DNA of 64,000 nucleotides from Bifidobacterium criceti (lineage in GTDB: Bacteria; Actinomycetota; Actinomycetes; Actinomycetales; Bifidobacteriaceae), in contig NZ_MVOH01000015.1 of the NCBI RefSeq assembly GCF_002286935.1, forward strand, positions 1 through 64,000. The letters run 5' to 3'. Positions 32,023 through 39,279 of this stretch are shown here, piece by piece. The position numbers were made by a program, and so were the translations under genes. Positions within the stretch are counted from its first letter, which is position 1, and each line of letters starts with the position of its first letter. Under the pieces are notes generated by a model. It worked only from the letters and a program-made list of their open reading frames with translations, made no database searches and had not been told where the DNA came from.

Positions 32023-32050
32023 ACCTCACCTCCCGATGGGAGGTGGCGGT

Positions 32051-32533
32051 ATGAGCCGGATAGAGACCGTCCGCAATCTGCAGCAGGATCCACGCTGTCT
32101 CATGCGGCGCGGCGGATGGAACTGCTCATCCTCCATTGACAACGGCAGATACCGCTACGAGGCCAACAGCGGTGCAACCGGCGCAAGCGTGAGCGCATGG
32201 CACCCCCTATCCAACCAGTATATGGCGGGTAAAGTGCTCTACGCGCGCATCACAGCGGGTCAGGCGGTCCTCGACCTTCTCGACGTGGAAAAGGCGACGA
32301 CCATCGCCCGCCATGATAATTGGATCGCCGCCCGTGTCGCCGACAGCACCGTAGGCAACCACTCCATCTGGCTCATGCGCGGACCCGTCACCCTCGAAGA
32401 AGTCGGCTGCTACAGCCCGGAGGATTGGGAGCGGCTCTACGCGCTCTACCAAAAGGGCGAGATCCAGTATCCGTGGTGCGCGGGGCCACGCGACGCCACA
32501 ATGGCGGGCGAGAAAGGCCCATGGGAACTTTAG
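32051..32533 (+). CDS. Tail-tip accessory protein, paralogue of 30995-31525
   Basis: This 160-residue protein starts at 32051, where GGGAGGTGG is well placed; an in-frame ATG at 32036 would lie before that site. 'RNLQQDPRCLMRRGGWNCSS' leads, and 'YSPEDWERLYALYQKGEIQY' with a following Trp closes, as in the 30995 protein. It is likely the last structural gene before lysis. Confidence 0.6.
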   Translation: MSRIETVRNLQQDPRCLMRRGGWNCSSSIDNGRYRYEANSGATGASVSAWHPLSNQYMAGKVLYARITAGQAVLDLLDVEKATTIARHDNWIAARVADSTVGNHSIWLMRGPVTLEEVGCYSPEDWERLYALYQKGEIQYPWCAGPRDATMAGEKGPWEL

Positions 32534-32579
32534 TAACAGAAATAAGCGGATAGAGAGGAGGGGAGGTGATCGAAGCGAC

Positions 32580-33050
32580 ATGACCCATGTGGAAATGCTC
32601 GTCACTCTATGCGTCGCCGTCCTCGGATGCGGAGGCTTTTGGGAATGGTGGCGCGCCCGTGGTGAGAAAAAGCATGAGGCTGTGCTACGCGGCGAACTCA
32701 ACGAGCTCGTCGAGACAAGCCTGCGCAACTCACAGACCATCAAGGAGCTGGCTGAGAAAATCGACCGCAACACGCAAACCCTCAATGAGACGCGCGCGTG
32801 GGAGGAGCATCACGAGGCTGAAACCCACCGGCACCGGCTCCTCGGCCTACGGCAGGCCATGATGGAGGACCCGCACGACAGGCTCAGCCACGAGCATCAG
32901 ATCGAAGCAGGCCGCGAATATCTGGCGAGCGGTGGAAACGGCATCGGGCACGCACGCTTCGAACAACTGCTCGCCGACTACAAATGGCGCCTCGCACACG
33001 CCGACTGGGACTACACCCACCGTCCACCAACCACCAACACCACAGACTAG
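32580..33050 (+). CDS. Membrane-anchored coiled-coil protein of the lysis region
   Basis: This 156-residue protein has one N-terminal membrane span ('MLVTLCVAVLGCGGFWEWW', about residues 5-23). A charged coiled coil follows ('LNELVETSLRNSQTIKELAE', 'RNTQTLNETRAWEEHHEAET'), then a polar end. It resembles the hemolysin XhlA/DUF1514-like anchors found next to endolysin genes, or a holin partner. GGAGGTGATC lies 13 bases before the ATG, slightly far. A terminator-like hairpin follows. Confidence 0.6.
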   Translation: MTHVEMLVTLCVAVLGCGGFWEWWRARGEKKHEAVLRGELNELVETSLRNSQTIKELAEKIDRNTQTLNETRAWEEHHEAETHRHRLLGLRQAMMEDPHDRLSHEHQIEAGREYLASGGNGIGHARFEQLLADYKWRLAHADWDYTHRPPTTNTTD

Positions 33051-33078
33051 GCCACGGCACCACCGCCATGGCCTTTTT
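33049..33078 (+). terminator. Terminator-like hairpin before the endolysin gene
   Basis: AGGCCA (33049-33054) pairs with TGGCCT (33069-33074), with an inner GGC/GCC, followed by TTTTT (33074-33078). It may moderate read-through into the lysis genes. Confidence 0.55.
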
Positions 33079-33099
33079 CCATATCCAGAAAGGAACATC

Positions 33100-33942
33100 A
33101 TGAAGAACTGGGATACGCTCGAGGCAGACCTCGACCTCATTCTCGACAGGCATTTCACCGGAGGTCGCAACGGCTGCAAGATCGACAAGGTCATCTTGCA
33201 CCACAACGGCGGCAACCTCAGCGGCGAGGGCTGCTATCAGGTATGGCAGACCCGTGAGGCGTCCGCCCACTACCAGGTCGACGCGAACGGCGGCGTCACA
33301 CAGCTCGTATGGGATTCCGACACCGCCTGGCACGCCGGTAACTACCAGGCGAACTGCACGAGCATCGGCATCGAGCACGCCGACATCAGCACCAACCCAT
33401 GGCAGATCGGCGACGCCACCCTCGACAACGGCGCGCACCTGACCGCCGCCGTCTGCAAATTCTATGGCCTCGGCCGCCCGCAATACGGCAAGAACGTCTT
33501 CTTCCACAAGGACTTCAGCCCGACCGAGTGCCCTGCGTCCATCGCCGGAAGCCAGCGAGACGCCTACATGCGCCGCGCCCAGGAATGGTACGACAAGATG
33601 ACCGGCAACAAGCCGGCCGCTCCGGCAAAACCCGCAGCCAAGCCGTCCACACCCGCGAAGAAAAGCACCGAAACGGTCGCACGCGAGGTCATCGCAGGAC
33701 AGTGGGGCAACGGCGACGACCGCATGAACCGTCTGCGCAAGGCGGGATACGACGCGGCCGCCGTACAGAACCGCGTCAACGCCCTGCTCGGCGCCTCCAC
33801 ACCAAGCCCCAACGTCGACCTCAACGCGCTCGCGGACGCGGTCATCCGCGGCGACTACGGCAACGGCGCGGAACGCCAGCGCCGCCTCGGCTCCAACTAC
33901 GCGGCCGTGCAGGCCATCGTCAACCGCAGGATGGGATGGTGA
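33100..33942 (+). CDS. Endolysin: N-acetylmuramoyl-L-alanine amidase with two Cpl-7 repeats
   Basis: The 280-residue protein starts with an Amidase_2 domain (residues about 1-165). Zinc-site motifs are 'KVILHHNGGNL', 'AWHAGNYQANCTSIGIEHAD' and 'FFHKDFSPTECPAS'. A Pro/Ala/Lys linker follows ('NKPAAPAKPAAKPSTPAKKS'), then two Cpl-7 cell-wall-binding repeats, 'VIAGQWGNGDDRMNRLRKAG' and 'VIRGDYGNGAERQRRLGSN'. It cleaves peptidoglycan for release. There is no signal peptide, so it depends on the holin. AAAGGAACATC precedes the ATG at 33100. Confidence 0.95.
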   Translation: MKNWDTLEADLDLILDRHFTGGRNGCKIDKVILHHNGGNLSGEGCYQVWQTREASAHYQVDANGGVTQLVWDSDTAWHAGNYQANCTSIGIEHADISTNPWQIGDATLDNGAHLTAAVCKFYGLGRPQYGKNVFFHKDFSPTECPASIAGSQRDAYMRRAQEWYDKMTGNKPAAPAKPAAKPSTPAKKSTETVAREVIAGQWGNGDDRMNRLRKAGYDAAAVQNRVNALLGASTPSPNVDLNALADAVIRGDYGNGAERQRRLGSNYAAVQAIVNRRMGW

Positions 33943-33946
33943 GGCC

Positions 33947-34231
33947 ATGAACGGTGAACACCTGACCGACGACGACCTCGACCGCATGTACGACGACGCG
34001 GCGAAGACAACCCAACCGTACACGCCCGTGTTCGACGCGACGGTGAGGACCGCGGTCTACGTGACATGCGCGATCGCCGGCGCGGTCCTTGCCGTGGCAG
34101 CCCCCGTGGCGGTCGCCGCGCACGCGCCCGAATGGGCGACGATCCTGCTGTCCGCGATGGCGGGAGCGATTCCCACCGTGGCAGCGGCGTTCGGCGTCGC
34201 ATACAACCCCAGCCGCAACACGGACCACTGA
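33947..34231 (+). CDS. Holin
   Basis: The 94-residue protein has a charged N-terminus ('MNGEHLTDDDLDRMYDDAAK') and two hydrophobic segments ('AVYVTCAIAGAVLAVAAPVA', 'WATILLSAMAGAIPTVAAAF'), as in class II holins. It lies four bases after the endolysin gene and before the prophage terminator. It would open the membrane for the signal-less endolysin. Confidence 0.8.
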   Translation: MNGEHLTDDDLDRMYDDAAKTTQPYTPVFDATVRTAVYVTCAIAGAVLAVAAPVAVAAHAPEWATILLSAMAGAIPTVAAAFGVAYNPSRNTDH

Positions 34232-34243
34232 TCCACAGACAGT

Positions 34244-34288
34244 GCCCCGCCCTTCCGTCTCCTATGATGGAAGGGCGGGGCGCTTTTC
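34244..34288 (+). terminator. Strong terminator ending the prophage late operon
   Basis: GCCCCGCCCTTCC (34244-34256) pairs perfectly over 13 bp with GGAAGGGCGGGGC (34269-34281), followed by GCTTTTCT. It marks the end of prophage transcription. Confidence 0.9.
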
Positions 34289-34443
34289 TGTTGTGTGCCC
34301 ATCGCGCATGGAGTACAATGGTCGAAAACATAGAGTGCGTTTTGTGTGCCGCACGCAACCGAGAACCGTGCAATACCGCCGATGACCACATGACATGCGA
34401 GTTCAAGTTCAATGTCTGAGCAATAGGAGCATTACGAGACACA

Positions 34444-34496
34444 AACGTCGTCATTCCGACGGTCCGCGGATTGAGGACCGTTGGAATGACGACGTT
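34444..34496. repeat. 22-bp inverted repeat at the prophage right end
   Basis: AACGTCGTCATTCC-GACGGTCC (34444-34465) pairs with GGACCGTTGGAATGACGACG and TT (34475-34496). Complementarity is full over 22 bp, including one G-U pair, with a 9-base loop. No U-tract follows. It may be a small inverted-repeat element or a terminator. Confidence 0.7.
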
Positions 34497-34530
34497 GTCG
34501 CCTATGTGCCGCAGTGGTATGCCGGGACAT

Positions 34531-34571
34531 GCGAATGCCGCGCCATCCTCGGGGGATGGCGCGGCATTCGC
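34531..34571 (-). terminator. 18-bp perfect hairpin, likely terminator of the 34625 gene
   Basis: GCGAATGCCGCGCCATCC (34531-34548) pairs with GGATGGCGCGGCATTCGC (34554-34571) around a 5-base loop, directly downstream of the leftward Cys-rich gene. There is no T-run, as is frequent in this genome. Confidence 0.65.
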
Positions 34572-34624
34572 GTTGTCGGTGTCGCGGGTGGCGCTCCGGT
34601 TGTCCGGCGCCGCCCGCGGGATGG

Positions 34625-34921
34625 TCACTCGGCCTGTTCGCCGCCGGCCTTGATGCCGGTACCGTCACCGCTCGGCTCCTGCGCCGGCGGGAAGGGGTTG
34701 CTCGGCTCCGCAGGCTGCGGTGTCTCGTTCGACTTCGTTGCGCCGGCCTTCGTCTCCTTGTCCGCACATCCGCAGGTGCCGCAGCCGCAGCCCTTCGTCT
34801 CGTCGGTCGCGTTCGCCTTGCCCTGGAAGTCGAGGTCGCCGTCCGAGGATGCCCCAGCGGTCGCGCCGCCGTTCGCCGCACCGGTGTTCATGTTGTTGGA
34901 ATCTGTGTTGGTAGTAGTCAT
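34625..34921 (-). CDS. Small Cys-rich low-complexity protein
   Basis: The 98-residue product starts at 34921 with GAAAGGCAG upstream. It is Asn/Thr/Gly/Ala-rich at the N-terminus ('MTTTNTDSNNMNTGAANGGA') and has a tight Cys cluster 'GCGCGTCGCADKET' near the middle, then a Pro/Gly-rich end. The cluster could bind a metal. A TATAGT (-10-like, 34952-34957) lies about 31 bases before the ATG. No family is recognised. It is the first chromosomal gene right of the prophage. Confidence 0.55.
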   Translation of the reverse strand: MTTTNTDSNNMNTGAANGGATAGASSDGDLDFQGKANATDETKGCGCGTCGCADKETKAGATKSNETPQPAEPSNPFPPAQEPSGDGTGIKAGGEQAE

Positions 34922-35040
34922 GTCGGCTGCCTTTCTTTGTTGTTGTCTTTCACTATACGGAGCGCATATGTGAGGGACATGTGCGCATACTGGCAAGAGT
35001 ATGACAATGCGTTCAGGCAACAGTCAGCGTTCACGATACG

Positions 35041-35089
35041 AAAAATCACATGCGCGCCGACGGTACCTGTATACGTCGGCGCGCATGTG
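35041..35089 (-). terminator. Terminator of the esterase gene
   Basis: CACATGCGCGCCGACG (35047-35062) pairs perfectly with CGTCGGCGCGCATGTG (35074-35089). On the minus strand the stem is followed by ATTTTT (35041-35046 read in reverse). Confidence 0.9.
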
Positions 35090-35095
35090 CGGGCG

Positions 35096-36172
35096 TCAGC
35101 GGCAGCGCGCGTAGGTGAAATCACGGATGCGCGCAAGCACGCGCACGCTTTCGTCAAGCCATGTCATACATACGGGGAACACATGGCCGAGCGTGCGTGT
35201 GGGCGGCACTTTCTCGTCGTGCAGTTCGAAATCGCGGTGCGTGAGCGCGAGTGACGTCGCGAGCGCGAGCGTCCCCGCTTCGATGAAGTCGTCGCTGCTG
35301 GTCTGCAGATACAGGGGAGGCGGTGTGACGCGTTCCACGAGGGATGCGCATCGGAGGTAGGGTGCGGCGCCGTCGAGGCCTGCGAAGAAGCGCGGGCCGA
35401 GCGTCGCCTCGAGCTGTGCGCGCACCGGAGAGGCCCCGTCGATGTCGTAGACGCCGCTGATAAGCGCACCGCCCTTGATAGGCAGACCGGACGGTGCGGT
35501 GACACCGAACGCCGCGGCGGCGTGTTCGTCGCGTTCGATTGCGATCGTCAGCAGCGCGAGGCATGCGCCGGCCGAATCACCGGTCATGAACACAGCGTCC
35601 GGGTTGACGGGGAAGCGCGTCATGTTGCCGCGGATCCACCGCAGCGCATCCTGGATGTCCGCGAGCTGACCGCGCAGGTCGGTCTGTGGCGCGGGGCGGT
35701 AGTTGAGGGAGAAGACGGCGAAGCCTTGCGCGGCGAGATGCGCGCAGAAGTTGCGGTTGAGTTCCTTGTACCCGTAGCAGAAGCCGCCGCCGTGGATGTC
35801 GATGTACACCGGCAGCGCCGTGCCTCCGCTAACGATTGCAGTATGGGGGAGGCAGACGTCAAGGAGGTGGCCGCGGATCTGGCCGTGCGCGCGGTCGTAG
35901 CCACCGTCGGCGCGATAGGGGACGTCGGTGATGACGTCGATGGATTCGGGGTCGTGCCAGTAAGCGGCGCGTGGATAGTCGAATATGGCGGTGTCAAGCC
36001 GTGAACGGCGTATTTTCGCCGCTTGTTCGGCGTGTACGGACCTCAGGTCGTCGTCGATCTCGGTCCAATAGCGCGCGATCGGCGCGATGGCGCAGTCAAG
36101 GTCGTCAGGCTCCATCGTGAGTGGGTCGATATCGAGGAGGGTGAGTGAATAGGGCGTTGACATCGTATTCAT
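35096..36172 (-). CDS. Alpha/beta hydrolase, HSL-type esterase
   Basis: The 358-residue protein has the hormone-sensitive-lipase family oxyanion motif 'YIDIHGGGFCYGYKELN' (about residue 140), the nucleophile elbow 'FMTGDSAGACLALL' (GDSAG), and a C-terminal acid and His ('TSSDDFIEAG', 'TRTLGHVFPVC'). It hydrolyses short-chain esters of unknown identity; it is cytoplasmic (no signal peptide). GGAAAGGACG precedes the ATG at 36172; the ATG at 36163 is an alternative. It is divergent from the YeiH-type gene, so the intervening 150 bases carry both promoters. Confidence 0.85.
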   Translation of the reverse strand: MNTMSTPYSLTLLDIDPLTMEPDDLDCAIAPIARYWTEIDDDLRSVHAEQAAKIRRSRLDTAIFDYPRAAYWHDPESIDVITDVPYRADGGYDRAHGQIRGHLLDVCLPHTAIVSGGTALPVYIDIHGGGFCYGYKELNRNFCAHLAAQGFAVFSLNYRPAPQTDLRGQLADIQDALRWIRGNMTRFPVNPDAVFMTGDSAGACLALLTIAIERDEHAAAAFGVTAPSGLPIKGGALISGVYDIDGASPVRAQLEATLGPRFFAGLDGAAPYLRCASLVERVTPPPLYLQTSSDDFIEAGTLALATSLALTHRDFELHDEKVPPTRTLGHVFPVCMTWLDESVRVLARIRDFTYARCR

Positions 36173-36322
36173 TGTTTTCGTCCTTTCCCTGTTTTTGACC
36201 ATACTTTTTCCATTATCGCACAGTTTCGGCGATATTCCAACGTTTTTTCGACTTCTGCACAACGGATGCACCATTCGCCCATGACGCAATCGGACGTCGT
36301 TCGTTGGATGTGCGCGGTACAA

Positions 36323-37456
36323 ATGGAAGACATGAAAGCATTCTGTGAGAAATGGGGCAAGAGGATTGCCACCAAGGAGATGTTGCTCATCGTCGTCGTC
36401 ACGCTCGCCGCGACCATCATCGGCATGTTCGCGGCGCGGTTGCCGGGTCTCAAGATCCTGGGCGCGCTCATCATCGCGCTGCTCATCGGCATGGTCGTCC
36501 AATTCCCGATCAGGGCATGGTACACGAAGGGCGACACGGCAAGGCAGGCGGGCGTCAAGGACGCCGCGGGCCTCATCGCGAACAAGTTCCTGCGCTTGGG
36601 CATCATCCTGCTCGGCTTCAAGCTCAATCTGCAGCTGCTGTTCACGACGGGCGCGAAATGCCTTCCGCTTGCCGTCGTCATCGTCTCCGTCACTGTCCTG
36701 ATCACGTATGGCATCTGCCGCTGGATGGGTGTCGATCCACTCATGGCGATCCTTGTGTCATGCGGCACCGGCATATGCGGCGCGGCCGCCGTCATGGGCG
36801 TCTCCGGCTCGATCAAGGTCTCGCCCAAGCGCGAGGAGGAGAAGGAGAACGATGAGGTCACCGCGATCGCGATCGTCGCGATCATGGGCACGATTTTCGC
36901 ACTGCTGGAGATCGCCGTGCTGCCGCTCTTCGGCCTCACGCAGGCGCAGGAGGGCTTCGTCGCGGGTGGCTCGCTCCATGAGATCGCGCACGCGGTCGCC
37001 GCGGGCGAAGGCCTCAACAACGAGCGGCTCGCCGCGCAGCAGGGTGTCGTGGACGCGGCCACGATGGCGAACATCATGAAACTTTCGCGCGTGCTCATGC
37101 TCGTCTTCGTCGCGATCATCGTCGCAATCTGGTGGGACAAGAAGCACAGCGAGGTCCCCGCGGACGGCGGCAAGCGCAAGGTCGCGTTCCCCTGGTTCAT
37201 GCTCGGCTTCATCGCGACCGCCGCGGTCGGCACGCTCATGCTCAAGGTGTGGCCGGTGACGGCCGGCTTCGTCAATGTGCTCGGCAACGACGTCGCGAAG
37301 ATCTTCCTCGGCATGGCGATGGCCGCGCTCGGCATCAACGTCAACTTCAAGGCGCTCAAGAAGGGCGTCAAGCCCTTCGTCGCCTCGCTCATCGCTTCGG
37401 TCATCCTCGTCGCGCTGTGCATCGGCCTGGCGCTGCTGTTCTTCCCCGCGAAGTGA
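36323..37456 (+). CDS. YeiH/UPF0324 family putative sulfate exporter
   Basis: This multi-span membrane protein (377 residues from 36323) has about ten hydrophobic segments, with family features 'LGIILLGFKLNLQLLFTTG', 'LVSCGTGICGAAAVMGVSGS' and 'GMAMAALGINVNFKALKKGV'. E. coli YeiH and relatives are annotated as putative sulfate exporters; the substrate is unproven. Upstream in-frame ATGs (36266, 36281, 36308) exist and none has a clear ribosome site, so the start is uncertain. A terminator follows at 37497. Confidence 0.8.
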   Translation: MEDMKAFCEKWGKRIATKEMLLIVVVTLAATIIGMFAARLPGLKILGALIIALLIGMVVQFPIRAWYTKGDTARQAGVKDAAGLIANKFLRLGIILLGFKLNLQLLFTTGAKCLPLAVVIVSVTVLITYGICRWMGVDPLMAILVSCGTGICGAAAVMGVSGSIKVSPKREEEKENDEVTAIAIVAIMGTIFALLEIAVLPLFGLTQAQEGFVAGGSLHEIAHAVAAGEGLNNERLAAQQGVVDAATMANIMKLSRVLMLVFVAIIVAIWWDKKHSEVPADGGKRKVAFPWFMLGFIATAAVGTLMLKVWPVTAGFVNVLGNDVAKIFLGMAMAALGINVNFKALKKGVKPFVASLIASVILVALCIGLALLFFPAK

Positions 37457-37496
37457 CGGCATCCGCCGGCTCCGTTCCCCGGCTGCGTTCCCCAGT

Positions 37497-37537
37497 GTCG
37501 CCCGATTCCTGTCATGGGATCGGGCGACGCCCGTTTT
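37497..37537 (+). terminator. Terminator after the YeiH-type gene
   Basis: GTCGCCCGAT (37497-37506) pairs with ATCGGGCGAC (37519-37528), followed by GCCCGTTTT (37529-37537). Confidence 0.8.
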
Positions 37538-37561
37538 CGCCCATGGCGAACCGTGTGCGCA

Positions 37562-37612
37562 TTGACATGATGATTGTGACGTCACATCGACCTTTCGTGA
37601 CATCGGGGCCCT
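37562..37612 (+). promoter_or_regulatory. Promoter-operator region of the uracil permease gene
   Basis: It holds a perfect 12-bp palindrome, TGTGACGTCACA (37575-37586), downstream of a TTGACA (37562-37567). A TACAAT lies about 37612-37617. The palindrome sits where a regulator could block or activate transcription of the permease. The exact promoter elements are not certain. Confidence 0.4.
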
Positions 37613-37690
37613 ACAATGACGATGGCGTCCGCGCGGGGTCACCTGTGGCAGGACGCAGGAGGGCAGTCCCGAGAAGTCAAGGAGACCGTT

Positions 37691-39064
37691 ATGACCAATC
37701 TTTCGATGGCCGGCATGTTCCGCTGGAAACTGCACGGCGATGGCAAGACGCTCGGACCGGGCGAAGTCGTCGAGCCGAACGAACGCCTCACGTGGCCGCG
37801 TACGATCGAGATCGGCGCGCAGCATGTCGTCGCGATGTTCGGCGCGACGTTCCTCGTGCCGATCCTCACCCATTTCGACCCGTCGACGACGCTGTTCTTC
37901 ACCGCGTTCTCGACGGCGCTCTTCCTGCTCATCAACAGGAACATCCTGCCGTCCTACCTCGGCTCCTCCTTCGGTTTCATCGCGCCGATCACAGCCGTCT
38001 ACAGCGCCGGCAAGGGCATCGCCGTCGCAAGCTTCGGCATCCTGTGCACGGGTCTGCTGCTCGCGCTCATCGGCGTCGCCGTGCAGCTCGCCGGGGCCGT
38101 ATGGATCGACCGCATCATGCCGCCTGTCGTCAACGGCGCGATCGTCGCGATCATCGGCTTCAACCTCGCGCCGACCGTGTGGACGAACTTCCAGACGGCG
38201 CCGGACACGGCCCTCGTGACATTGTTCGCCGTCATCCTCGTCGCCGTGCTGTTCAAGGGCCTGCTTGGCCGCCTCAACATCCTCATCGGCGTCCTCATCG
38301 GATACGCGTACGCCTGCTTCAGGGGACAGGTCGATTTCGCGGCGATCAACGAGGCGTCCTGGCTCGGTTTCCCGCGTTTCCATCTGCCGCACGTCGATTT
38401 CTCGGTGCTGCCGATGTTCCTGCCGGTCGTCCTCGTGCTCATCGCCGAGAACGTCGGCCACGTCAAGTCGGTCGCGGCGATGACCGGTCACGACTATGAC
38501 AACCAGATCGGCACCGCGCTCATCGCCGATGGCCTCGGCACGACGGTCGCCGGTTTCGGCGGCGGCTCCGGCACGACGACGTACGGTGAGAACATCGGCG
38601 TCATGGCGGCCACGAAGGTGTATTCGACGGCCGCTTACTGGTGCGCCGCCGGCTTCGCGTTCATCCTGTCGCTGTGCCCGAAGTTCGGCGAGGTCATCAA
38701 CTCGATTCCCGCCGGTGTCCTCGGTGGCGTCACGACGCTGCTGTATGGCATGATCGGCATGATCGGCGTGCAGATCTGGGTCGATAACAAGGTCGATTTC
38801 AGCAAGCCGCTCAACATCATGACCGCGTCGATCGTCATGATCATCGGCATCGCCAACTTCCAGTTCGCGATTTCCGACGTCCAGTTCAATGGCATCGCGA
38901 TCGGTTCGATCGCCGTCCTTGTCCTCTACCACGGACTCAAGGCGATTGGAAGGGCGACGGGTGCGATCCCGAAGTCGTCGTCGGCGGCCACGCAGACCGA
39001 CAAGCCTGCGGCGCCGTTGCCGCCCGTGCAGGAGACGCATGCGCATGACGAGTCGCCACGGTGA
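37691..39064 (+). CDS. uraA: NCS2 family uracil/xanthine permease (uracil permease-like)
   Basis: The 457-residue membrane protein carries NCS2 signatures: 'IGAQHVVAMFGATFLVPILT' near the N-terminus, 'LGSSFGFIAPITAVYSAGKG', 'FLPVVLVLIAENVGHVKSVA', and the family motif in 'GGGSGTTTYGENIGVMAATK' (about residues 288-307, including TTYGEN). It imports uracil (or another nucleobase) by proton symport. AAGGAG lies 7 bases before the ATG at 37691. The His-containing C-terminal tail is cytoplasmic. Confidence 0.85.
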   Translation: MTNLSMAGMFRWKLHGDGKTLGPGEVVEPNERLTWPRTIEIGAQHVVAMFGATFLVPILTHFDPSTTLFFTAFSTALFLLINRNILPSYLGSSFGFIAPITAVYSAGKGIAVASFGILCTGLLLALIGVAVQLAGAVWIDRIMPPVVNGAIVAIIGFNLAPTVWTNFQTAPDTALVTLFAVILVAVLFKGLLGRLNILIGVLIGYAYACFRGQVDFAAINEASWLGFPRFHLPHVDFSVLPMFLPVVLVLIAENVGHVKSVAAMTGHDYDNQIGTALIADGLGTTVAGFGGGSGTTTYGENIGVMAATKVYSTAAYWCAAGFAFILSLCPKFGEVINSIPAGVLGGVTTLLYGMIGMIGVQIWVDNKVDFSKPLNIMTASIVMIIGIANFQFAISDVQFNGIAIGSIAVLVLYHGLKAIGRATGAIPKSSSAATQTDKPAAPLPPVQETHAHDESPR

Positions 39065-39279
39065 TATCGTCATGCAGCGGCATCGTGGTGACATGACCGT
39101 GCCGATGCATGGATGACAACAGTGCACCCATGCATCCTCCGCCACGTCGGGCTCCATAAGGAACGCTCGGCGTGGCGGATCGCGTATGGGTACGCCATCC
39201 GCATGGGGCTGTAGCGGGGTGCCGTTAGAATGTTCGAGTTTGCGCACACTGCGCATCGTTTCGAACATGAAAGGCCATT

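Larger units (their letters stand above)
34289..34624. other. Prophage-chromosome junction region, gene-free, two long hairpins
   Basis: I see no gene with a ribosome site here. The region holds two large hairpins, listed separately (34444-34496 and 34531-34571). The right attachment site probably lies in or near 34290-34440, which is AT-richer, but the left partner is outside the window and no core can be named. Confidence 0.5.

Noticed and set aside
34057..34419. Open frames downstream of the holin across the prophage terminator
   Set aside because: They run through a clear terminator and have no ribosome sites.
37616..37690. Upstream extension of the uracil permease
   Set aside because: The ATG at 37691 has a well-placed AAGGAG; the extension lies in the promoter region.
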